A stretch of 64,000 nucleotides of DNA from Asticcacaulis sp. AC460 (GTDB lineage: Bacteria > Pseudomonadota > Alphaproteobacteria > Caulobacterales > Caulobacteraceae), in the NCBI RefSeq assembly GCF_000495795.1, contig NZ_AWGD01000037.1, forward strand, positions 90,393 to 154,392. The letters run 5' to 3'. The notes below the pieces were generated by a model. It did no database searches and was not told the DNA's origin. It saw only the letters and a program-made list of their open reading frames with translations. Shown here piece by piece: positions 55,647-63,957 of this stretch. The translations under genes and the position numbers were made by a program. Numbering within the stretch: the stretch's first letter is position 1; every line of letters begins with the position of its first letter.

Positions 55647-57680
55647 ATGGTTACGAAGTCGAGGCTGCTGCTTGCACTGAATAAGGCGCAACTCCTACTG
55701 GCATTCGTTCTCGCTGGTTCGTCAGTCGCGTTGCATCTCCGGGAGGTACTAAGCGGCTCAGCAACTGCGCTAAAAATTGCAGCAATTCTGAACTACACGG
55801 CACCATTGTTAGCAATATTGTTTGTGCTAATATTAATACAAAAATTTCGACGGACGTCATTTGCGACGTTGATTGTCTGCTTCGTCTTTTTTTGCGCGAC
55901 GTTGATTTGTGAATTGTCTGCTATACCGCGAACTGTTCATTTAGCGACGCTCCTTTTTGCACTATTTTTAATGCTTATATTTTTAAGAGTTGGAGCATTG
56001 CCTTATGCTATTCTGGCAGTGGGTAGCGGAACACTTGTCGGATTGTCTATGGAAAGCATTCTGGTCGGCGTTGGGGCGGCAGCGGGTTTTGGCGGTCTCA
56101 TTTTCATCGCCAATTATCTTGTACAACTCGTGCTTGATCACCAGCACGAGTGGAGAAGACTCAAAAGTCTATTCGCAAATCTACCAAGAAAAAAAATTGC
56201 CGCTCTCGCATTTATACTGTGGTTGCCGTCGGCAGCGCTTGTGCTCGCTGGACTGGTAATAAACTGGCAAATTCAGACACGGCTTGTAGAGGCGTTGTAC
56301 GCCGGGAAGTTGATAGATTTGGCCCCAGCTGACTACACCGACCCTTCTGGTCGCACAGGTATTGAAAAAGACACATACTTCACCATTGATAGTCGCGAAA
56401 AGCGCACTCAAGAGCGATTCAATGCGGACTTGACCGCGGCGCAGGCTAATGGCGATCACAAACTCTCGCAATTTCCTGGAATTTTTTCTTCCGTATTAGA
56501 GGTCGCACGGCCCCCCCAAATCGACAGGTACAAAGCTTGCAAAGGTGCGAATGTTCCTATCCGCATCTTAGGTAAGAAGCTAAACATAGGCTTCAAGACA
56601 ATTTGTCGGAGTATGATCGGCTCAATAGAAGCTATGATCATGGCGAGCTATGAGCGAAATAGGCGTGCCGCTGAACTATTTGCGAGCGACGAAATAAAAA
56701 AGATACGCCAGGCTGGTGCAGATGGGGTGTCAGCCATAAGTACAATTGGATCAAATGCGATTCATAAGACCTACGAAAATTACAGAAATTTGGCAGGTGT
56801 GGTCTTCACATTACTGCTAGTTCTCTCATTAATTTCATATGTGCTCCTAGCGACAGCCCTAATAGGGAGCTTCAACATTGTACTCGGCCGCCTCCTTTTT
56901 GATGCGAATCTTAAGGTTCGAGACGATACAAACTCCCTCCTAGCTACTTTTCGCCTCGATCCTCAACCGGGTGATGCAATCCCCCTTAAGTACAGTTTAT
57001 CTGATGAAATCAATCTTAAGAAGATTTCGCAAGATCATGAAGGCGTAAATTCTTGGTTTGTTAGTTTGGATGCCATGCGTGTAGGCGCTGGCGCGCATAT
57101 GTGCTTATCATTGCCATGCCCCATTTTCTCTATTCCCCAACGGCTAGTTTCCAGACGCTATTTTATGTCGCGCATAGATGTAGCGTCGAAGGCGGTACGG
57201 CAGGCTCCAGACGCACACGCACCAGTAATCTCTATGAAAGGAGATTTAAAGCTTGTCTGCATTGAGATTGTTGAGGGGCAAGAGGTGGTATTTCATGTTG
57301 GGCAATTATTAGCATTCACGAATGGAGTGCGCCTTCAATCGATTTACACCGCACATTTGTCCACCCACCTCGTAGGTCTAGGCTCATTTTACTCGATTGC
57401 ACGTGGCAGTGGCTTTCTGGTGCTAGTGCCAGAGGGAGCTGATGTCATGAAGGTGAGCAAAGGTCTCGCAGCCCCCCCGGCCACGCTCCTTGCGTGGGAC
57501 AGACGAACAGAGTTCCGGCTTGCTCAAGAAACTTCTGTCATGGGGATATGGCTAAACGAGCCATCCGTGGTATCCGAATCTGTTAGGGGTGCTGTAATAT
57601 TGGATCAGGGAGCCGGAGGTAAGACCGGTTTATTGGGGCGTTTGTGGCATTTGTTTCGATATCTATTTATGCCATTTTAG
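55647..57680 (+). CDS. Large membrane protein with AIM24-like C-terminal domain
   Basis: A 677-residue protein. Residues 1-150 hold about five hydrophobic helices; another follows at about 185-210. A soluble domain of about 170 residues comes next, then a helix pair at about 370-410 and a C-terminal beta-rich domain (about 480-660). In that domain LVCIEIVEGQEVVFHVGQLL, GLGSFYSIARGSGFLVLVPE and ATLLAWDRRTEFRL resemble AIM24 family strands. I know of no described protein with this layout. Codon use is AT-rich, unlike its neighbours, which suggests transfer. The ATG at 55647 is preferred over a GTG 15 codons earlier; neither has a strong ribosome site. Confidence 0.75.
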   Translation: MVTKSRLLLALNKAQLLLAFVLAGSSVALHLREVLSGSATALKIAAILNYTAPLLAILFVLILIQKFRRTSFATLIVCFVFFCATLICELSAIPRTVHLATLLFALFLMLIFLRVGALPYAILAVGSGTLVGLSMESILVGVGAAAGFGGLIFIANYLVQLVLDHQHEWRRLKSLFANLPRKKIAALAFILWLPSAALVLAGLVINWQIQTRLVEALYAGKLIDLAPADYTDPSGRTGIEKDTYFTIDSREKRTQERFNADLTAAQANGDHKLSQFPGIFSSVLEVARPPQIDRYKACKGANVPIRILGKKLNIGFKTICRSMIGSIEAMIMASYERNRRAAELFASDEIKKIRQAGADGVSAISTIGSNAIHKTYENYRNLAGVVFTLLLVLSLISYVLLATALIGSFNIVLGRLLFDANLKVRDDTNSLLATFRLDPQPGDAIPLKYSLSDEINLKKISQDHEGVNSWFVSLDAMRVGAGAHMCLSLPCPIFSIPQRLVSRRYFMSRIDVASKAVRQAPDAHAPVISMKGDLKLVCIEIVEGQEVVFHVGQLLAFTNGVRLQSIYTAHLSTHLVGLGSFYSIARGSGFLVLVPEGADVMKVSKGLAAPPATLLAWDRRTEFRLAQETSVMGIWLNEPSVVSESVRGAVILDQGAGGKTGLLGRLWHLFRYLFMPF

Positions 57681-57868
57681 TAATATTTAGTCGCCAATTA
57701 ACGTTGCTGTCTATGGGCAGCGTAAAAGCGAAACCCTATTCTGCCTTAATTTATTTTGAGAAGGAGAGGTCTGTTCCGTCAAAGATCAAGTACAGTTGGT
57801 ATGGGTTGTCACAGTTAGAATTTCAGCACGACCTAAACGATCACACAATTTAGTTGCCCTCAAGGCAA

Positions 57869-57900
57869 CAAAAAAAACGCCGGACCTCCCGGCCCGGCGC
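57869..57900 (-). terminator. Rho-independent terminator of the second catabolic operon
   Basis: On the minus strand, CGCCGGGCC GGGA GGTCCGGCG (one U-G pair) is followed by seven or more T. It lies six bases past the stop of the fumarylacetoacetase-family gene, and so ends the transcript that starts near 63784. Confidence 0.93.
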
Positions 57901-57905
57901 TTTCT

Positions 57906-58736
57906 CTACATTACCTCATCTGCGATCGTGTTCTTCAACAACCCGACCCCGGTGATATCGACCTCGATCACATCGCCCGGCTTCATCCACACCGGCGGTT
58001 CGCGCTTGGCGCCGACGCCGCCCGGCGTGCCCGTCAAAATCACATCCCCCGGATTGAGCGTCGTAAACCCCGACAGGTAGCTGATGATTACCGGCAGCGG
58101 GAAAATCAGGTCGCCCAGGGTGGCTTCCTGCATCACCTGGCCGTTCAGCCGCGACACCACCTTCACCGCCTCCAGGTCCGTAATCTCATCCGGCGTCACC
58201 AGCCACGGCCCCAAAGGCGCCGTGCCGGGGAAGTTCTTGCCCGGCGCGAACTGCGTCGTGTGCCATTGCCAGTCGCGCACCGAGGCATCGTTGGCGCAGG
58301 CGAAACCCGCCACATACGACATGGCGTCGGCTTCCGAGATATGCCGGCCGGTCTTGCCGATCACCAGGGCCAGCTCGGCCTCGTAATCCAGGCTGGTCGA
58401 GTTGACCGGCCGCACAATCGCGTCCCCATCGGCGATCAATGTATCGGCAAAGCGCAGGAAGATCGACGGGTGACCGACCTTGGCGCGGCCGGTTTCGGCG
58501 CGGTGGGTTTCGTAATTGTGCCCGACGCAAAAAATCTTGCTCGGGTTGGGGATGACCGGCAGCAGCTTGACGTCGCTCAAGGCAATCGTGGCGTGGGCGG
58601 CGGGATGGCCCAGCCGGCCTTCGGCGATCGCTGTCTTCAGGTCGCCGCCAAAAAACGCGCCCAGATCCGACACATGGTCGCCTTCGACATGGCCCCAGCT
58701 GTCGCGGCCGTTATGGTGGTAGGATATGTACTTCAT
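57906..58736 (-). CDS. Fumarylacetoacetate hydrolase family protein
   Basis: A 276-residue C-C or C-O hydrolase of the FAH fold. The metal-binding acidic residues appear in TSLDYEAELALVIGKTGRHI, with further conserved blocks VGHNYETHRAE and GDVILTGTPGGVG. Family members hydrolyse ring-cleavage products (acylpyruvates, 2-oxo-hept-3-ene dioates). It starts at ATG 58736, overlapping the dioxygenase stop by one base (TAATG). It is the last gene of the operon and would act right after the VOC dioxygenase. Confidence 0.92.
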   Translation of the reverse strand: MKYISYHHNGRDSWGHVEGDHVSDLGAFFGGDLKTAIAEGRLGHPAAHATIALSDVKLLPVIPNPSKIFCVGHNYETHRAETGRAKVGHPSIFLRFADTLIADGDAIVRPVNSTSLDYEAELALVIGKTGRHISEADAMSYVAGFACANDASVRDWQWHTTQFAPGKNFPGTAPLGPWLVTPDEITDLEAVKVVSRLNGQVMQEATLGDLIFPLPVIISYLSGFTTLNPGDVILTGTPGGVGAKREPPVWMKPGDVIEVDITGVGLLKNTIADEVM

Positions 58737-59617
58737 TAAACCTTCTCCAGCAGCGGGGCGTAGGTAAACACCTTCTCGGCCTTGGCCAGAGCCCCGAAAT
58801 CCTTGTCCGAAATGCCCCACTGATCGATCCGGTTCGGCGGCCAGGTCCAGTCCTGCGGGGAACCGACGGGGTAGTCGTCGGCGATGACCTCGACGGCGGT
58901 CGAATATTCGACGACCGCGCCGAAGGGTGAGATAAAATAGGCGTAGACATTGGCGCCCGGGCCGTGGCGGCCAGGGCCCCAGGCGGGTGCTGCGCCATGG
59001 TCGCGCATCCGGCCGATGCCGCGCATGACGGCGTCCATGTCCTCCATCTCAAACGCAATGTGGTTCAGCGAGGGATAGCCGGCGCGGGCAAACGCCACGC
59101 TGTGGTGCGAGGCCGAGCAGCGCACGAACACCATGCCGCGCGTGCGGTCGGAGACCTTGAAGCCCAGGGCGCGTTCAGCCATCTCGGCGGTGGCTTCAGC
59201 GTCGGCCGAGTTCATCACCACGTGGGTCAGCTTGACCGGCAGGTCGCGGCCGGCGATGGGATCGACGCGGGTGGTGCCGCTCAGGAAACGGAAGACCTCG
59301 CCTTCGGGCAGGCGGACCAGGATACCTTGGCCGGCGCCCGGATCGCGTGAGACGGTATCGACGACCATCAGGCCAGAGGTTTTCGCGGCCAAACGGATGG
59401 CGTCGATGGTGGCCGAATCGGCTTCGAAGGTGGTCGACAGGACGTGCGACGCTTCGCCTTCGGTGAGCGAGACCAGGTAGGGGAAGCTGCCCGACCCGCG
59501 CAGGTAGGAGGTGACGCCGACGATTCCGGCGTCGGCCAGTCCCCACCGGTTGAGGAAGAAGTCGCGTGCCGCGGCGGCGTTGGGCAGGGTGAGCTCGATG
59601 CTGCGCAGGGTGATCAT
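58736..59617 (-). CDS. VOC-family extradiol (catechol 2,3-) dioxygenase
   Basis: A 293-residue type I extradiol dioxygenase with two vicinal-oxygen-chelate modules. The C-terminal module holds the 2-His-1-carboxylate iron site: His132 (VKLTHVVMNS), His186 (SLNHIAFEME) and Glu237 (GAVVEYST). The N-terminal module (ITLRSIELTLPNAAAARDFF) is structural. Likely reaction: meta-cleavage of a catechol made by the FAD monooxygenase upstream. The exact catechol cannot be read from the sequence. A 180-base gap with family C repeats separates it from the GlcG-like gene. Confidence 0.9.
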   Translation of the reverse strand: MITLRSIELTLPNAAAARDFFLNRWGLADAGIVGVTSYLRGSGSFPYLVSLTEGEASHVLSTTFEADSATIDAIRLAAKTSGLMVVDTVSRDPGAGQGILVRLPEGEVFRFLSGTTRVDPIAGRDLPVKLTHVVMNSADAEATAEMAERALGFKVSDRTRGMVFVRCSASHHSVAFARAGYPSLNHIAFEMEDMDAVMRGIGRMRDHGAAPAWGPGRHGPGANVYAYFISPFGAVVEYSTAVEVIADDYPVGSPQDWTWPPNRIDQWGISDKDFGALAKAEKVFTYAPLLEKV

Positions 59618-59659
59618 GGGTTAGGTTCCGGTGTGTGTGCGGCGGACGTCGATGGGAAG

Positions 59660-59779
59660 ATACCCCTCCACCCCTTCGGGGTCCCCCTCCCCACAGGTGG
59701 GGAGGAGAAGCGTGGGGAGATGTGGCATTTCTCCTCCCCATTTCATGGGGAGGGGGACCGCGAAGCGGTGGAGGGGTAT
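59660..59779. repeat. Family C repeats as an inverted pair inside the operon
   Basis: One unit (59660-59710) runs ATACCCCTCCACCCCTTCGG to the family hairpin, and the second (59729-59779) is its inverse, ending GCGGTGGAGGGGTAT. They form an imperfect palindrome between the dioxygenase and the GlcG-like gene, the same layout as the family B pair between ligJ and ligI. Confidence 0.85.
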
Positions 59780-59796
59780 TCTTGCCGTCCGCATAC

Positions 59797-60231
59797 TCAA
59801 GCTCCCGTATCGAAAGCGAGACCCGCGGCTTCACAGCCCGCGACCGCACACAGTTCGTCGTTGTCGCCCGTATCGCCGCTGATCCCGACCGCGCCGATGA
59901 CTTCGCCCGCAGCATTGCGTAGCAAAACCCCGCCGGGAGACGGCGCCATGCCGCCTTCACTGACCGCATACAAGGCGGCATAGAAACCCGGATTACCCGC
60001 AGCCCGCTTGGCGAGATCACGCGTGCCATAGCCCATGCCGATAGCGCCGGCGGCCTTGGCATGGGCGATATCCAAACGCAGGAAGCCGGCGCCATCCTCG
60101 CGCTCGGACGCGATCGGGCGGGCACCGACGTCCAGCACCGTGACGGCCAGCGGCGACAAGCTGCGCTCACGGGCGGTTTTCAACGCGGTCGCGATGATGG
60201 TCCGGGCATGGGACAGACTAAGGTCAGGCAT
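59797..60231 (-). CDS. GlcG/HbpS-family heme-binding-like protein
   Basis: A 144-residue protein of the GlcG/HbpS (PduO-C-like) fold. Signature blocks are LSHARTIIATALKTARERSL, AKAAGAIGMG and GGVLLRNAAGEVIGAVGISG. Family members bind heme or cobalamin-like ligands, or have no known activity, and are frequently found next to aromatic-degradation genes. It starts at 60231 and overlaps the monooxygenase end by eight bases. Confidence 0.85.
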   Translation of the reverse strand: MPDLSLSHARTIIATALKTARERSLSPLAVTVLDVGARPIASEREDGAGFLRLDIAHAKAAGAIGMGYGTRDLAKRAAGNPGFYAALYAVSEGGMAPSPGGVLLRNAAGEVIGAVGISGDTGDNDELCAVAGCEAAGLAFDTGA

Positions 60232-61723
60232 GAAGACGCAGCTCCTGAGGGGCAAGTTGGGCGCTCAACAGGTCGAGCAGATGATCGGCGGTTCCCCAGC
60301 CATAAACATAACGATCCGGCCGCAGCAGAACGGCTTCGGCCTGATGCCGGTCGAGCGCGTCGCCCAAGGCGCCGGTCGTATCGAACGCGGCGTCGACGAC
60401 CTGTTGCGCGATCCCAAGCTGGCCAATCAGCGGATGCTCGACCGCCCGGCGGCTCAGCAGCACAAACCCGCGCGGCATAATGTCATCCAGCAACCGGCCA
60501 TCGGCGACACGCGGTTGCACAAAGCGTTCACCCGCACCTGGCGCAACCAGACCCTGGGCATAGGGCGCAATCAGGTCCGCGGCGGTGGCGATGTCCTGGC
60601 CTTCGCGTTGACGGCGGCGCAAGGTCTCATCACGCTCAGAAGCCTTGGCCGGATCCAGCTCGCAGATATAGCGGCCGGCGGCGACGGCAGCGCCGATGAC
60701 GTGGCGCACCTGGGGCTCGCGCTCCGGCTGATAGGTGTCCAGCACACTGTCACCCGCCAACCCGCGCAACACCAGATCCAGCTTGAAACTCAGATTGGCG
60801 GCATCACGCAACCCATGGCACATGCCCTGGCCGAAGAAGGGCGGAGTCTGGTGCGCGGCATCTCCGGCCAGGAAGACCGGACCCTGACGCCATTGCTTGG
60901 CCACCCGGGCGTTGAACCTGTAGGTCGCCGTCCTCACAATCTCATAGGCACAGCCCTGCAACCACGGCCCGATCAATCCCTCGATCGACGCCGGCTCGAC
61001 AATCGCGGTTTCGCTTTCGCCGGGCAGCAGCATGAACTCCCACCGCCGGTGCGCGCCACGCCCCGGAACGATGGTCGCCGGCCGTCTGGGATCGCAGGTC
61101 ATGACCGAAAGCTGCTGCGGGTCGGCGCCGGCGGGCAGGGACGGGATGGCCGGGAAGCTGATAGGCCCGTCGACATTGGCGTCGACCACCAGCCAGGCTT
61201 CTTCGAACAGCAGGTCTTCCAACTCTATGCCCAAGCCTTCACGCGTCGGGCTGCGCGCGCCGTCGCAGGCAATGATGTATCGCGCGCGTAAACGCCGGTT
61301 GCCGGCAATAACCTCGTCACCTTCGACGGTCGCCCGCACACCCTGGATAAACTCGACATTGCCGAACCGCCGAAAACCGTCACGCAGCGCGGCTTCCAGC
61401 TCCGGCTGATAGAAGAAATAGTCGTTGGCCCAACCATACGGCCGCGGCTTCCCGGCACTGCCCATATAGCGGATGACGTCGCCGTCGGCGCCCAGGTGCA
61501 TATGGCCCTGGGTCTCGCGCATGTGCGGCAACAGGCTCTCGGCCAGGCCCAGATTCTGGAACAGCCGCATCATCTCATGATCGATATGGACGGCGCGCGG
61601 CAAGGTAAAAACGTCGGTAAACTGGTCGACGATGGCGACGGCATGCCCGGCCTGGCCCAGCAGGTTGGCGGCGGTGGCCCCCACCGGGCCGCAGCCGATA
61701 ATGATCACATCGAAGTCGCTCAC
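60224..61723 (-). CDS. FAD-dependent aromatic hydroxylase (MhpA/PheA-like)
   Basis: A 499-residue class A flavoprotein monooxygenase similar in plan to 3-(3-hydroxyphenyl)propionate hydroxylase. The FAD motif is DVIIIGCGPVGATAANLL; the DG block is YIIACDGARSPTREGLGIEL; the GD motif is [20 protein letters not shown] thioredoxin-like C-terminal domain follows. I start at GTG 61723 (VSDFDVIIIG), which overlaps the hydrolase stop by four bases (GTGA); the longer frame upstream is arginine-rich and lies inside that gene. It would ortho-hydroxylate a phenol to the catechol cleaved by the VOC enzyme. Confidence 0.93.
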   Translation of the reverse strand: MSDFDVIIIGCGPVGATAANLLGQAGHAVAIVDQFTDVFTLPRAVHIDHEMMRLFQNLGLAESLLPHMRETQGHMHLGADGDVIRYMGSAGKPRPYGWANDYFFYQPELEAALRDGFRRFGNVEFIQGVRATVEGDEVIAGNRRLRARYIIACDGARSPTREGLGIELEDLLFEEAWLVVDANVDGPISFPAIPSLPAGADPQQLSVMTCDPRRPATIVPGRGAHRRWEFMLLPGESETAIVEPASIEGLIGPWLQGCAYEIVRTATYRFNARVAKQWRQGPVFLAGDAAHQTPPFFGQGMCHGLRDAANLSFKLDLVLRGLAGDSVLDTYQPEREPQVRHVIGAAVAAGRYICELDPAKASERDETLRRRQREGQDIATAADLIAPYAQGLVAPGAGERFVQPRVADGRLLDDIMPRGFVLLSRRAVEHPLIGQLGIAQQVVDAAFDTTGALGDALDRHQAEAVLLRPDRYVYGWGTADHLLDLLSAQLAPQELRLHA

Positions 61724-62499
61724 GGCGTCACCAGAAACTGTTTTACAAAGGCGAGAAGGCGAGGGGCGACGAAGGCGCAATGGCTGGTCGGGTCGGTCAT
61801 GTCTTCGGACGAGAACCACAGATGCCCGGCGCCCGGCACGATGACCGTCTGCACCAAGGCCCCGGCCTGGCGCAGCCGCAAAGCGAACCCTTGCGTCTGA
61901 GCCACATCGATATCGTCGTCGTGGTCGCCATGGATCAACTGCACGCGCAACGACCGCGCCGCATGGGTGACATGGCTGATCGGTGAGGCGTCGAAATAGC
62001 GCTTCGGATCATCCAAAGGCGTCCCGCCAAGCATCCGCACCGTCGGATTTTCCGCCGCCGGCAGGTTCTTGATCAGGTCGGCCTGCCAGTGGCTGACCAG
62101 GTCATAACAACCATAGACCCCGACCAGGACCCGCACCGAACCGCTCAACGCCGCCAGGGCCGACAGATGCGCCCCAGCCGACGCGCCCAACAATCCGATC
62201 CGCGACGTATCCAACCCGTGCGCCGGACCGGACGCCTGGACCCAGCGCAACGCCGCCAGGACATCGTTCAGGTTCTCCGGCCACGCTGGTCCTGACGTCG
62301 TCAACCGATAGCTGACGGCCAGAACGGCCACGCCATGCTGCGCAAAAAACCGGCCCCATTGCGCCAACGCTTTTGGCGAACCACGCCGCCAGCCGCCGCC
62401 ATGGACGGCGACCAGGACCGGATGCGGGCCGGTCCCTTCCGGCAGATACAGATCTCCACTGACGTTGCGCGTCGGGTCGAGGACAAGGGTCTCAGGCAT
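61720..62499 (-). CDS. Alpha/beta hydrolase (HSL-like esterase)
   Basis: A 259-residue esterase of the hormone-sensitive-lipase/BD-FAE type. The oxyanion motif is VAVHGGGWRRG, the nucleophile elbow is GLLGASAGAHLSA (Ser108), and the Asp and His regions are IHGDHDDDIDVAQ and VPGAGHLWF. It likely hydrolyses an ester of an aromatic acid or alcohol. It overlaps the amidohydrolase upstream by eight bases and the monooxygenase downstream by four, so all three are cotranslated. Confidence 0.9.
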   Translation of the reverse strand: MPETLVLDPTRNVSGDLYLPEGTGPHPVLVAVHGGGWRRGSPKALAQWGRFFAQHGVAVLAVSYRLTTSGPAWPENLNDVLAALRWVQASGPAHGLDTSRIGLLGASAGAHLSALAALSGSVRVLVGVYGCYDLVSHWQADLIKNLPAAENPTVRMLGGTPLDDPKRYFDASPISHVTHAARSLRVQLIHGDHDDDIDVAQTQGFALRLRQAGALVQTVIVPGAGHLWFSSEDMTDPTSHCAFVAPRLLAFVKQFLVTP

Positions 62500-63784
62500 G
62501 CTCGTCCCGCGTCGGAACAGCGGCGAGGCTACGGCCGGGCAGGGTGCATTTGTGGAACTTGCCGCCCTTCATGATGGCCAACAGGTTGGCCTTGTTCTGC
62601 AACAACCGGACGTCGCGGGTGACATCGCCATTGACCAGCAGGATGTCGGCCAGGAACCCCGGCTTGATCTGGCCGATATCCAGCTCCATCAACTCGCCGC
62701 CCAGTTTGGTGGCGGCGACCAGGACCTCTTTCTGCGTATAGCCGAACAGATCGACGAAGTGTTGCAGGTCGCGGGCATTGGTGCCGTTGGGATTGAACGG
62801 GAAGCCGTAATCGCCGCCGATCAGCACGCGGACTCCGCGGCGCTTCAGCTCGGGGATCAGCACCTTGGCCTTTTCGATGACCGGCTTGGCCATCTCTTTC
62901 ATCGACGACATGTCGATATGCGGCGGCGGATTGGCTTCCAGCGTGGCGACGATGACGCCGATGGCCGGCGCCATGAAGATCTCGTCCTTGCGCGCCACCA
63001 GCATGTCGACGGCTTCGTTGTCGGCATAGGTGCAGTGATAGATGACACGGACGCCGGCGCGCATGCCCATCTTGACGGCGTCATTGCCCTGGGCGTGCGC
63101 CGATAGCGGAATACCGGCTTCACGCGCGGCCTGGCCGGCGGCCTGGGCCTCTTCCTCGGTGCACATCAGGTGGTGCGAGCTGCCCGGATGCAGGGCGTCT
63201 TCGCCGGACAGAACCAGTTTCACCTGGTCGATGCCCATCGATTTGCACTTCTTGATGAAGCCGCGCATGGCGTCGGGCCCGCGGCCGTGATTGACGGCGC
63301 CGGGAGCGGTTTCGTCCTCGTCCGGGCTGCGTTCCAGGGTCGAGGCGCGCAACCGCGGACCGGGCAGGTAGCCCTTGTCGATATTGTCGCGGATGACGAC
63401 CTCGATGCGCTCGGACAAGGCGCCGGCGCTGTAGGCGCTGGTGAACCCCGAATCGAGCAGGATGCGGGCGTTCTGGGCCGTGACGATCATCATTTCTTCG
63501 ATCGGCAGGACGAATTCCGGCACGAAGCGCTCGGTCGAGGACGGCCAGGTGATGTGGGCGTGGGCCTCGGTCATGCCGGGCATCAGGGTGGCGCCGCCAC
63601 CATCGATGACCTCGGCGCCATCCTCGCTGATCTTGGGGTCGCGCTTGGCGAAAAAGCCGTCGGGGCGCCTGGCGACCTTGGTGATGCGGTCGCCTTCGAT
63701 GAGGACTTCGCCGGGGAACAGGTCGCTGCCCGAACCGTCGAAGATACGGACATTTTTGAATAAAATACGCTTCACGGGCTTCAT
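62492..63784 (-). CDS. Amidohydrolase (prolidase/imidazolonepropionase-like)
   Basis: A 430-residue metal-dependent amidohydrolase. The motifs in order are EAHAHITW (His75, His77), the lysine in DQVKLVLSGEDA, SAHAQGNDA and YHCTYADNEA (metal histidines) and IGGDYGFPFN (catalytic Asp). No signal peptide. It resembles the group of Xaa-Pro dipeptidase/organophosphate or zearalenone-type amidohydrolases, but the substrate is unknown. It is the first gene of the operon and suggests that the pathway starts from an amide, carbamate or lactone. Confidence 0.9.
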   Translation of the reverse strand: MKPVKRILFKNVRIFDGSGSDLFPGEVLIEGDRITKVARRPDGFFAKRDPKISEDGAEVIDGGGATLMPGMTEAHAHITWPSSTERFVPEFVLPIEEMMIVTAQNARILLDSGFTSAYSAGALSERIEVVIRDNIDKGYLPGPRLRASTLERSPDEDETAPGAVNHGRGPDAMRGFIKKCKSMGIDQVKLVLSGEDALHPGSSHHLMCTEEEAQAAGQAAREAGIPLSAHAQGNDAVKMGMRAGVRVIYHCTYADNEAVDMLVARKDEIFMAPAIGVIVATLEANPPPHIDMSSMKEMAKPVIEKAKVLIPELKRRGVRVLIGGDYGFPFNPNGTNARDLQHFVDLFGYTQKEVLVAATKLGGELMELDIGQIKPGFLADILLVNGDVTRDVRLLQNKANLLAIMKGGKFHKCTLPGRSLAAVPTRDEHA

Positions 63785-63870
63785 CCACTGCTGAGCGGCG
63801 CATCAGGGCGCCGTCTTGTTGTCAGCATTTTTATGGACGAAGTCGGGGGGCGGCGATAATTCAATCGGCC

Positions 63871-63912
63871 CATATGACCCATAAGCGGTATTTATGGGCG
63901 GGGACCATATAA
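63871..63912. promoter_or_regulatory. Palindromic operator upstream of the second catabolic operon
   Basis: CCCATAA (63878-63884) and TTATGGG (63892-63898) are exact inverted arms with a seven-base spacer, flanked by CATATG at 63871 and CATATA at 63906. It lies about 95 bases before the amidohydrolase start. It suits a dimeric regulator (MarR, IclR or TetR type), which is not encoded in the window on this side. Confidence 0.6.
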
Positions 63913-63930
63913 CCGACGGAGATGACAGCT

Positions 63931-63957
63931 ACTTCTCCTCTCCACGAAGTGGGGAGC
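63931..63957. repeat. Family C repeat, partial copy
   Basis: ACTTCTCCTCTCCACGAAGT and GGGGAGCA resemble the first hairpin of the family C units at 54605 and 59729. The second half of the unit is missing. Confidence 0.5.

Noticed and set aside
57644..57853. A 69-codon frame overlapping the end of the AT-rich membrane protein gene
   Set aside because: Its start lies inside the larger gene, there is no ribosome site, and the translation shows no domain.
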